Shown: positions 35,188 through 42,790 of the stretch, one piece after another | How the letters are laid out: every line of letters begins with the position of its first letter | Position numbering within the stretch: position 1 is the first letter of the stretch | Source: Rariglobus sp041662485 | Lineage (GTDB): Bacteria; Verrucomicrobiota; Verrucomicrobiia; Opitutales; Opitutaceae | Assembly: GCA_041662485.1 (NCBI GenBank) | Contig: JBAZSJ010000001.1 | Location: 186,001 to 250,000, forward strand | Direction: 5' to 3' | DNA: 64,000 nucleotides | Program-made: the position numbers and the translations under genes | The notes under the pieces: model-generated | Seen by the model: only the letters and a program-made list of their open reading frames with translations | What the model was told of the DNA's origin: nothing | Databases searched by the model: none

Positions 35188-38100
35188 ATGTCGTCGGGGC
35201 CGAGCCAGCGGAAGCTGACGATTTGGAAGCGCCGGCCGAAGGTCTCGGCGGGCGTGTTGGCGGCGGGGGTATTGGCGGCGGGGGTGGAGTCCACGTAGTC
35301 CGGCATGCGCTGGACGACGGCTTCGCACCAGGCGCGACCGGTGATGTCGCCGGTTGCGGGGTTGGTGGTGTCGCCGTAGGTGCGGATGGTGAAGGTGTCG
35401 GAGCGCGCGGCGAGGGTTGGGCCGAGGACGGAGAGGACGTCGCCTTGCAGGACGTAGCCGGGGAAGCCGGCGAGGGCGGAGGGGAGGATGTAACCGATTT
35501 CGGAGAAGGCGATCGGGTTGGGGTTGGTCGCGGAGTTGGAGGCGGTGGCACTGGACTTGACGTTGAAGGCGGGCGTGAGGAGGGAGGTTTGGTTGACGGC
35601 GCGATCAAGGGCGGCCTGGAGCGCGCCGGAGAGACCGAGCCCGAAGGTGTCGTCGGCGGTCTTGATCAGGCGGCGGTTGACGAAATCGGCGAGGGAGAGG
35701 AACGGGCCGCGTTTGCGGACCTGCATGACCATTTCCTCGGCGAGGGATTGGACTTCCGCGGCGGAGAGATCGCGGAAGCCGGCCCAGGAGTCGGGGGAGG
35801 TGCCGGTGGCGGCGGCGGCGGAGCCGGCGGTGGGGGTGAGGGTGCGGGAGAAGGGCGCGGAGGTGGCGGTCTGGGTGCCGGCGGGGACGTTTTTAAGGGA
35901 GGAGAAAACGGCCTTCCATGCTTCCACCGAGGTGGAGTTGATGTTGAAGGCGCCCTCGACGAGGAGGTTTTGGCCGGCGAGGCGGGAGTTGGCGGCGGTG
36001 GCGGGGTTGCCGTCGCCACGGAAGTTGACGGGGTCGTTCCACGGGACGGTGGTGCGGTCGCGGAAAGGGCGGTAGCGGGAGTTGATCAGCTTATCGGTGG
36101 CGAAGTCGAAGGAGGACGACGTTGTTTGCGGGTAAGTCGAGAAGGTGAAGCGGTCCCAAAAAATATCGTTCCAGATAGACGCCCCGTCGAAGTGGTAGCC
36201 GATCGGTGCCGGTGCGATATTTGAATAATTATAGAGCTTATCGCGGGGAACACGCGGTTGCGGATAGGAATTGGAAAGAGGATAGTTGGTTTGCCAGCTG
36301 CTCATCGACGTAAAGCGGCTGGGTGTGGCAGTGGTCGGATGATAGCCGGTGGTATTGAAGTGTTGCAGCTGACCGAGAGAAGATAACGCCTGCCCGGGAC
36401 GTGGGATATCGTAGAGGTAATTGTTAAAGCCTACATTGTAGGCGATGTGACCTGCATTGAGGGCGGCGCTGCCTCCGATGGAGGCGGGAGGAAGGGTCTG
36501 GGCATTGGCCGCGTCCTCGCCGATATTGACCAGGCCCCAGCGGACGGTGGTGGTGGAGCCGGGACGCCTGAGTAGGTTGGCCGCGAACCAAGGGTTGGGT
36601 GTGTTGCCGGGAAAGCCGGTGGAACCGTTTTTTGTGAAACGACGGGCCCACTCAAGGGCGTGGCTAGTGCCAGGGATAACGTCATTCCCGGCCCACATGA
36701 CCTGCATGGTCCGGTAATTGACCTGAAGGAAGGGGGCTTGCTGATGCGAGAAGAAGACGGCGCTGGTGCCGGGTTTGGCGGCGGGATGGTCGGTTGTCGG
36801 CGGCTGATTGAGTATGGAGTTAATTCCGCCGCCTTGGCGAATGTCGTCAGACATTGGATCAACGACGAACATCGTGGTTTGCCCTGCAAATTCCGCATCG
36901 TTGCTTAGATTTTGTGCGGTGGTAAACTGCAGGAGCTTGAGGTATCCCTGCGCATCTCCGGGGGTAAATCCTTGATAAAGAATCGTGATGATCGCCGATT
37001 GGCCGACGCGCAAGGCGACGTGGGTTTTGTCGGCAGGAATGGTGATAGGCGGATAAGGCGACGTCTGGCTGGCGACGCGGTAAGTAAGGGCCGGTGAGGG
37101 ATCGAACTCGTTCTTCATGTAAACCCGCTTGTTGTCCATCTGAGCGCGCGAATTGCCTGTTTGTCGGGCAACGAGAATGCGGTCATCACCATCGATGATG
37201 GTTCCCGAGGGTTGTTGGTCGGGATCGATGGTGAATATCTGGGCTTCGCCGGCAGCCATGCCGGTGCTGCGCAGGACGTAGGTGATGTTGCCGGCCCAAG
37301 TGGGAGTATAAACGGAGTAGGCCGAGGTGAAGTCGTTCGGCGAAGGAGGGGTGGTTGCGGCAGGATCGATCGTTCCGAAAACGAGGGCGGGATTACTGCC
37401 CATTATTTGGACCTGATAGTCGGCTGCCGCTAGCGGAACGGCATACGGGTTGGCAAGAACAACGAGCGGAAGCACATCGACGTAAATCGTGCCGATGTGG
37501 TTGACGCCGTCGGCAGGGCGGGGAGTTCCAGTTGCTGCGAGTTCGTCCAATGTGGGGGTGACGCGCAGGCGATAGAACATCTTCGTTTGAATGATCAACG
37601 GGTAAAGCCCGTGCTGGGTGGCGGTCTGGAGGCGAGGCGTGGCTTGGGCAGGGGAAGCGGTGTTGAAGGTGGAGCCCTGATTGGCGAAGGACCAGAGTTG
37701 CTCCCAAGTGGAGGTGCGCTGGAATTGTGGCTCGGCGGCATAGTTCCCTCCGTCCGGAGTGACGGTCGGGAAGGTGGCACGGAGGGTCGCTATCGGGTTC
37801 AGTAAGGTGTTAGCCAAGTCGGTGGCATTGGCCGGATTCGGGCTAAGAGGAGCGATTGCGTTGGTGCCGTAAAAAGCCTGCAGCGCCGTGCGGAAATCTG
37901 AGAGGTTGGGCTGGCCTAAGAGGTAGCTGAGGTCGGCCTTGAGGCCGCCGTGTTTGGCGTCGGAGAGGACGCCGCGGGAGGAGACGGAGAAATCGTGGAA
38001 GCGGGTTTTGAGTTCGGCAGGAAGAGTGGAGACGGTGCTAAGGTAGTTGAGCTGGTTGGGGGTGCAGACGTTGAGCAGGTTTGCGTTGAATTGGGCGAGA

Positions 38101-39080
38101 GCGGAGGCGGTGAGTTGTTTGGTGGGGTCAAGCGGCACGAGTCCGTCGGTGCCTGTAGAGGTCATGGCCTCGATGGCGATACGTTGGGCGGACTGGCGGC
38201 GGGTGGTTTCGCGGACGAGTTTCTCGGCTGGGGTTTCACCGGCGGGAGCCTCGGCGTAGGCGTCTACGAGATTGGCGCGGGCTTTCACGCCCTCGTCGCC
38301 GACCCACCAGGCGTAGTGACCGATGGCGGTGTTGGCACCGCCGAGGCCGGGCACGGTGGTGGATTTGATTTCGATTTCGGGCGCGGTGACCGCGCGGTCG
38401 AGGTCGGTGGCGGTGGTAACACCCGCGCTGGCCTTGACGAGGAGGCGGTAGGGTTTGCCGGAGGCGTCGAGGATTTTGTCGAGGGCGGTGCTAGCGGTGG
38501 TAAGGCCGGAAACTTGGGCGGTGGGAAGAAAGGTGGTGGCGGTGTTTTCGTTGCCGCTTACGAGCCAGGACTGGAGAACGGGGACCGCGTTGGCGGAGGC
38601 GGGGGCGTCGGAGTTGTAGGGGCCGGTGGTGCCGTTTTTCCAGACGGCGGTCCACTGGCGGTTGCGCTTGGAGCGCCAGTAGGTGTCGATGCCGGTGAGT
38701 GTTGTCGTGGTGGCGCCGCTCAGACTGACGCCGGAAGAGGGGTCGGCCGATGGATACGGGGAAGGGGTCGCGGTGGTGGCGAGAGGCTGGACGTCGGCGC
38801 GAGTGGTCACGCGGGTGTCCGGCCCGGCGTTTTTCTGGAGCTGGCCGATGGCGATGTTGAGCGCCATGAGCGCGTTCTGGCGGGCTTGGGAAAGTTGCTG
38901 GGTGTTGTCGGCCACCTGGGTCTCGACGCGGGTTAGAGTGGCGAGGGAAACAAGGAGGAGAACTAAAAACGCCAGCAGGGTGATCGTGATGAGCAGTGCG
39001 AACCCACGGCGACCGGAGGACCGGAGGGCCGGAAGGCCGGAGGGCGGATGCCGAATGACCAATGGGGGGCGGCGGGACAT
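35184..39080 (-). CDS. Verru_Chthon cassette protein A-like, PilX/GspK-like pseudopilin, copy 2
   Basis: 1298 residues with the same N-terminus as copy 1: GRRG|FALLITITLL (Gly26), hydrophobic helix and a QLSQARQNALMALNIAI stretch, and no Glu at +5. The large exported body contains VWKNGTTGPYNSD, DEGVKARANLVDAY (also VGDEGVKASYALAD in copy 1), and the conserved C-terminal blocks FNINSTSVEAW, KRGPFLSLADFVNRRL, YVLQGDVLSVLGP, GRAWCEAVVQRMP and SFRWLGPDDI. Period-8 repeats (39012-39043) encode part of the leader, as in copy 1. It is followed without a gap by the small secreted protein and preceded by GH5. A role in secretion, adhesion or a fibre is possible; none is demonstrated. Confidence 0.75.
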   Translation of the reverse strand: MSRRPPLVIRHPPSGLPALRSSGRRGFALLITITLLAFLVLLLVSLATLTRVETQVADNTQQLSQARQNALMALNIAIGQLQKNAGPDTRVTTRADVQPLATTATPSPYPSADPSSGVSLSGATTTTLTGIDTYWRSKRNRQWTAVWKNGTTGPYNSDAPASANAVPVLQSWLVSGNENTATTFLPTAQVSGLTTASTALDKILDASGKPYRLLVKASAGVTTATDLDRAVTAPEIEIKSTTVPGLGGANTAIGHYAWWVGDEGVKARANLVDAYAEAPAGETPAEKLVRETTRRQSAQRIAIEAMTSTGTDGLVPLDPTKQLTASALAQFNANLLNVCTPNQLNYLSTVSTLPAELKTRFHDFSVSSRGVLSDAKHGGLKADLSYLLGQPNLSDFRTALQAFYGTNAIAPLSPNPANATDLANTLLNPIATLRATFPTVTPDGGNYAAEPQFQRTSTWEQLWSFANQGSTFNTASPAQATPRLQTATQHGLYPLIIQTKMFYRLRVTPTLDELAATGTPRPADGVNHIGTIYVDVLPLVVLANPYAVPLAAADYQVQIMGSNPALVFGTIDPAATTPPSPNDFTSAYSVYTPTWAGNITYVLRSTGMAAGEAQIFTIDPDQQPSGTIIDGDDRILVARQTGNSRAQMDNKRVYMKNEFDPSPALTYRVASQTSPYPPITIPADKTHVALRVGQSAIITILYQGFTPGDAQGYLKLLQFTTAQNLSNDAEFAGQTTMFVVDPMSDDIRQGGGINSILNQPPTTDHPAAKPGTSAVFFSHQQAPFLQVNYRTMQVMWAGNDVIPGTSHALEWARRFTKNGSTGFPGNTPNPWFAANLLRRPGSTTTVRWGLVNIGEDAANAQTLPPASIGGSAALNAGHIAYNVGFNNYLYDIPRPGQALSSLGQLQHFNTTGYHPTTATPSRFTSMSSWQTNYPLSNSYPQPRVPRDKLYNYSNIAPAPIGYHFDGASIWNDIFWDRFTFSTYPQTTSSSFDFATDKLINSRYRPFRDRTTVPWNDPVNFRGDGNPATAANSRLAGQNLLVEGAFNINSTSVEAWKAVFSSLKNVPAGTQTATSAPFSRTLTPTAGSAAAATGTSPDSWAGFRDLSAAEVQSLAEEMVMQVRKRGPFLSLADFVNRRLIKTADDTFGLGLSGALQAALDRAVNQTSLLTPAFNVKSSATASNSATNPNPIAFSEIGYILPSALAGFPGYVLQGDVLSVLGPTLAARSDTFTIRTYGDTTNPATGDITGRAWCEAVVQRMPDYVDSTPAANTPAANTPAETFGRRFQIVSFRWLGPDDI

Positions 39081-39096
39081 CGGAGAGAGCTGGTTA

Positions 39097-39131
39097 CTAG
39101 CAGCTAGAGACTAGGAGCTAGGGGCTAGGCT
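39097..39131. repeat. CTAGNNN heptamer array abutting GH5 stop
   Basis: CTAGCAG, CTAGAGA, CTAGGAG, CTAGGGG, CTAGGCT in strict 7-base register, filling most of the gap between the GH5 stop and the cassette A start. Confidence 0.8.
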
Positions 39132-40249
39132 CAGCGGGTTTTCTTGAGTTCGAACCGTTTTCCGGCGAGGGCCTCCTTGGCGAAGACGCCCCAGAAGGGC
39201 GTGGGGGTGTAATTCCAATCGGAGATCGCCACCGGGGTGGCCCTGGGATGGAAACACCAGCCGGTCCAGTTGAGACGGTGCTTTTGGATGAAGCCGAGCA
39301 TGTCGGGCACCCAGGTGTAGGGGTCTTCCTGGTCGGCGAGCGGGATGAAGTTCATCTTTTTCACGTCGGCACCGACCTCGCCGACAAGGATCGGGTATTT
39401 GGCGGCGGCGGCGAGGACCTTGGACTCCCAGCCCTTGTGCCAGTTGTAAACGTGCCACGAATACATGATGCCGTTGCCAGTTTTATCCTCGAGGGCGTAG
39501 CCGTTGGTGACTCCCGTGAGGTCGTAGGACCAGAAAAGGCCGGCGGCCAGGATGAGGTTCTTCGCGCCCGTCGCGCGGACGGCGTTCACGAGGGCCTGCA
39601 TGCCGACGGAGTTGAAGGCCTTGTTGAGCTTGAGCAGCTCGGTCTCGCTCAGGAACGAGTCCTCGGCCCCGGGCTTTTCCTTTTCCCGGACGACACCGCC
39701 GTTGCGCCAGACATCCCACGAGATGCCGTGCGGTTCGTTGAAGAGGTCGAAGATCGCGGCGGGGTGGTTTTTGTAACGGGTGGCGACATCGGTCCAGAAC
39801 GCGACGTGGTCGGCGGTGGGCGCGCGGAAGCGATGAAGGTCGATCAGCAGGTAGGCGCCGCGGTTGGCGGCGAGGGTGAGGACGAAGTCAACGCGTTCGC
39901 GGTAGGACTTGCCGCCGTCGATTTGGGAAGGATCGCGGCCGAACCAGAAGGTCTCCTTCACGGGAAGGCGCATGATGTTGGCCTTCCACTCCTCGACGGC
40001 CATGAGCAGCGAGCGGGCGGCGTGGTCGTCATCGGCCTTCATTTCCATGCCGCTGGTGCTCAGGCCTTGGAGCCAGACCTCCTTGCCTTCGGGGGTGAGG
40101 AGCTTGTTGCCGGAGACATGAAGCGGCGGCGGGAACTTGGCGGGATTCGGCTCCTCGGGCGGGACATGGCGCGCTATTTCTCCGGCGGTGGCGGCGCCGG
40201 CGGAGAAGGCGAGGCCGAGGCAGAGGAGGGTGGTGCGGAGGGAGGGCAT
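39131..40249 (-). CDS. secreted single-domain GH5 endo-glycanase
   Basis: 372 residues with a signal peptide (residues 1-22) and only a GH5 domain, unlike its neighbours. It starts after the linker with LHVSGNKLLTPEGKEVWLQG; acid/base Glu172 is in FDLFNEPHGISWDVW and nucleophile Glu291 in ILVGEVGADVKKM. The C-terminus (PTPFWGVFAKEALAGKRFEL) is shared with the other GH5s, so it probably arose by duplication and loss of the binding module. The lack of a binding module suggests action on soluble fragments rather than insoluble polymer. It occupies the slot that in module copy 1 holds the SASA esterase. Confidence 0.88.
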   Translation of the reverse strand: MPSLRTTLLCLGLAFSAGAATAGEIARHVPPEEPNPAKFPPPLHVSGNKLLTPEGKEVWLQGLSTSGMEMKADDDHAARSLLMAVEEWKANIMRLPVKETFWFGRDPSQIDGGKSYRERVDFVLTLAANRGAYLLIDLHRFRAPTADHVAFWTDVATRYKNHPAAIFDLFNEPHGISWDVWRNGGVVREKEKPGAEDSFLSETELLKLNKAFNSVGMQALVNAVRATGAKNLILAAGLFWSYDLTGVTNGYALEDKTGNGIMYSWHVYNWHKGWESKVLAAAAKYPILVGEVGADVKKMNFIPLADQEDPYTWVPDMLGFIQKHRLNWTGWCFHPRATPVAISDWNYTPTPFWGVFAKEALAGKRFELKKTR

Positions 40250-40265
40250 TTTCAGGGAGGAGTTG

Positions 40266-40314
40266 CTAGCAGCTAGTCACTAGGAGCTAGCCACTAGGAG
40301 CCGGGAGCTAGGAT
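40266..40314. repeat. CTAGNNN heptamer array between two GH5 genes
   Basis: Seven 7-base units: CTAGCAG, CTAGTCA, CTAGGAG, CTAGCCA, CTAGGAG, CCGGGAG, CTAGGAT; the sixth is degenerate. The array ends at the stop codon of the two-module GH5 and fills most of the gap to the next gene. Confidence 0.8.
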
Positions 40315-42605
40315 CAGCGGAGGCGGTCGGGGGGCGGGAATTGTTTGCCGGACAGGGCGTCCTTGGCCTGCTGGCCCCAGAACGGCGTCGGGGTGTAGTT
40401 CCAGTCGAGCAACATGCGCGGGCTGGCGCTCGGGTGGAAACACCAGGCGGTCCAGTTGAGCTTGTGCTGCTGGATGAGGCCGAGGATGGCGGGCACCCAG
40501 GTTTCCCAGTTTTCCTGCTGCTCGAGCGGCATGAAGGTCATCTTGTTGGCGTCGGCGCCGACCTCGCCGAGGAGGATCGGATACTTGGCGGCGGCATCGA
40601 GGAGCATCTTCTGCCACTGGTTCTTCCACGGATAGATGTGGCAGGCGTAGATGATGCCGTTGCCGGCGGCGTCCTTCAGGCCGAAGCCGTTGACGATGCC
40701 GTCGAGGCGGTAGGCGTAGTCGAGTCCGCCGACGAGGACCATGTTTTTGGCGCCGGTGGCGCGGACGGTATCGAGCATCTTCTGCATGCCGGGGGACTGG
40801 AAGCCCTGGGCCTTGGCGCGTTCTTCGGCGGTGAGGAACGCGGCCTCGTCGCGGTCTTGCTTTTCGCCGACGAAACCGCCGTCACGCCAGACTTCCCAGG
40901 TGATGCCGTGGGGCTCGTTCATGAGATCGAAAATGACGGCGGGGTGGTTTTTGTAGCGGGTGGCGGCGTCGGTCCAGAACTCGAGATACTCGTCCTTGGG
41001 GGCGCGGTAGGTGTGGAGGTCGAGGACGAGGTAGGCGCCGCGGTTGGCGGCGAGGGTGACGGCCTGGTCGACGACCGCGCGGTAGGAGGCTCCGCCGTCG
41101 GACTGGCCCTTGCGGCCGAACCAATAGTCGTTTTTGACGGGCAGGCGGATGACGTTGCCCTTCCATTCGTCGATGCCGACGACGATGGATTTGTGGACCT
41201 GTTCGCCGGAGACGGTCCATTCGAGGGAGGCGACGTTCATGCCCTGGAGCCAGACCTCCTTGCCGCCATCAACGGTGACGAGGCGGTTGCCCTGGGCGCG
41301 GAGTTCGGCGGGCCACTTGGCCTTGTTGTCCTGCTCGACGGGGACGCGGGATTTGGCGGCGATTTCTTCGCGGGCCTTTTGTTTGGCGATGATGGCGTCG
41401 GGATCGACGGGCTTCAGGACGATGTCGTCGACGTCGAAGGTGCCGGCCTTCACCTGAAAGAGGGCGGGCATGAGATCGAGGGTCACGCCGCCCTCGGGGA
41501 CGAGGAAGCTGGTGGTGCGCGAAACCCAGGCACCGTCCTTGGTGTTGTTGCGGGAGTAGAGGGGGGAGGGCTGGGGCTTGAGCTTGTTTCCGGCGGCGTC
41601 CTTGACGTCCATCATGATGCGGGCGTCGAACCAAGGCATGTCGCCGGGCTTGAGTCCGGAGATGCGCCAACGGAGGGAGAGTTCGAAGGCCTTGACGCCG
41701 GCGGGGAGGGTAAGCTCGCGATAAACGAGGACGGTCTTGCCGGGCTCGGTGCTCTTGAGGCGGAGGAAGTGGTTGCCATCGGCATCGGTTTCCCAAGTGC
41801 CGGCCTTGGGCCAGTCGGCGGCGAAATCGCCGGAGGCGTTGGGCTTCTCGAAATCGCCGTTGGAGACCAAGGCCGCGCCGGTCGCGAGGGAGGCGGCGGT
41901 CTTGGCCTGCTGGGAAGCCGCTTCGGCGGCGAATTTTTTGGCGCGGGCGGCGGCGGCCTCGGAGGCGGCGGCCTTGAGCGGAGCGGCGTCGATGGGCTTG
42001 AGGACCATGTCGTCGAGATCGAATGTGCCGGCCTCGACTTGGAAGAGCGCGGGCATGAACTTGAGGAACGCGGTGCCCTCGGGGACGAGGAAGGTGGCGG
42101 ATCTTTCAACCCAGCCGTCGGTGTCCTTGCCGGTGGCGGCGGGCTTGGGGGCGGGGGAGACTTTTTCGCGGGCGGCGTCCATGAATTCCATCATGATGCG
42201 GGCGTCGAACCAGGATTGTTTGCCGCGTTTGAGGCCGGTGACGCGCTGGCGCCAGGTGAGTTCAAGGGCGGTGGTGCCTTTCGGAATGGAGATATCGCGG
42301 TAGAGCATGACGGTCGCGCCGGGCGCGGTGCTGGTCATGCGGATGAAGCGGTTGCCGTCTTCGGATTCCCAAGAGCCGCCGGACTTGAGGCCGGGCCAGC
42401 CGTCGGGCCAACCGTCGCCGTCGGCATCGAGCTCCATGGAGGGGTTTTCGATGAGGGAGGGCGCGGTCGGGGAGGAGGACGGTGGACGGTGGACGGTGGA
42501 CGAAGCGGCCGGGGTCTGCGCATGCAGGGGCGACGCGAGCGCGGCCAGGAGGCTGGCGGCGAGGACGAGGAGGCGGCTGCGGCGGAGAGACGGGAAGCGG
42601 GGCAT
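40314..42605 (-). CDS. secreted GH5 endo-glycanase with two tandem WFDAR-type binding modules
   Basis: 763 residues: signal peptide to about 29, a short linker encoded partly by GGTGGAC heptamers (42481-42501), module 1 (about 50-205, QSWFDARIMMEF), an Ala-rich helical linker (about 208-245), module 2 (about 247-405, MPWFDARIMMDV), then GH5 with acid/base Glu564 (DLMNEPHGITW) and nucleophile Glu681 (ILLGEVGADANKM). The two modules are diverged copies of each other and of the module in the GH5 at 23515. Two modules would raise affinity for an insoluble glycan. It is the first enzyme after the PEP-CTERM protein in module copy 2. The binding role is inferred from position and fold, not recognised as a numbered CBM family. 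Confidence 0.87.
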   Translation of the reverse strand: MPRFPSLRRSRLLVLAASLLAALASPLHAQTPAASSTVHRPPSSSPTAPSLIENPSMELDADGDGWPDGWPGLKSGGSWESEDGNRFIRMTSTAPGATVMLYRDISIPKGTTALELTWRQRVTGLKRGKQSWFDARIMMEFMDAAREKVSPAPKPAATGKDTDGWVERSATFLVPEGTAFLKFMPALFQVEAGTFDLDDMVLKPIDAAPLKAAASEAAAARAKKFAAEAASQQAKTAASLATGAALVSNGDFEKPNASGDFAADWPKAGTWETDADGNHFLRLKSTEPGKTVLVYRELTLPAGVKAFELSLRWRISGLKPGDMPWFDARIMMDVKDAAGNKLKPQPSPLYSRNNTKDGAWVSRTTSFLVPEGGVTLDLMPALFQVKAGTFDVDDIVLKPVDPDAIIAKQKAREEIAAKSRVPVEQDNKAKWPAELRAQGNRLVTVDGGKEVWLQGMNVASLEWTVSGEQVHKSIVVGIDEWKGNVIRLPVKNDYWFGRKGQSDGGASYRAVVDQAVTLAANRGAYLVLDLHTYRAPKDEYLEFWTDAATRYKNHPAVIFDLMNEPHGITWEVWRDGGFVGEKQDRDEAAFLTAEERAKAQGFQSPGMQKMLDTVRATGAKNMVLVGGLDYAYRLDGIVNGFGLKDAAGNGIIYACHIYPWKNQWQKMLLDAAAKYPILLGEVGADANKMTFMPLEQQENWETWVPAILGLIQQHKLNWTAWCFHPSASPRMLLDWNYTPTPFWGQQAKDALSGKQFPPPDRLR

Positions 42606-42617
42606 GGTGGGGAGCTG

Positions 42618-42698
42618 CTAGTGGCTAGTTTCTAGGTGCTAGCCGGAAGCCGGAGGTCGGAGGGAGTAAGATTAAGATAAAGAGGAAAGAGAAAGAGG
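42618..42698. repeat. heptamer array followed by purine spacer repeat
   Basis: CTAGTGG, CTAGTTT, CTAGGTG, CTAGCCG, then the degenerate GAAGCCG and GAGGTCG (42618-42659), followed by the purine tract GTAAGATTAAGATAAAGAGG (42665-42684) and AAAGAGAAAGAG. It lies just upstream of the two-module GH5 start. Confidence 0.65.
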
Positions 42699-42790
42699 GC
42701 GAAGAGGAGGGGCGAGGGCATAGCTAACGCATGCCACCGCCTGGTTTCTCAGGTGGCGGTTCCGAGTTGGAGGGCCGTCGGGAAGGAGCC

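Noticed and set aside
23481..40314. CTAG heptamer arrays considered as CRISPR arrays
   Set aside because: The unit is 7 bases with no spacers, no 24-36 base repeat and no cas genes nearby.
40341..42635. A 764-codon open frame on the plus strand opposite the two-module GH5
   Set aside because: Codon bias of GC-rich coding DNA keeps the opposite frame open; the product is Gly/Val/Glu low-complexity and lacks domains, while the minus-strand frame has two modules and both GH5 catalytic Glu.
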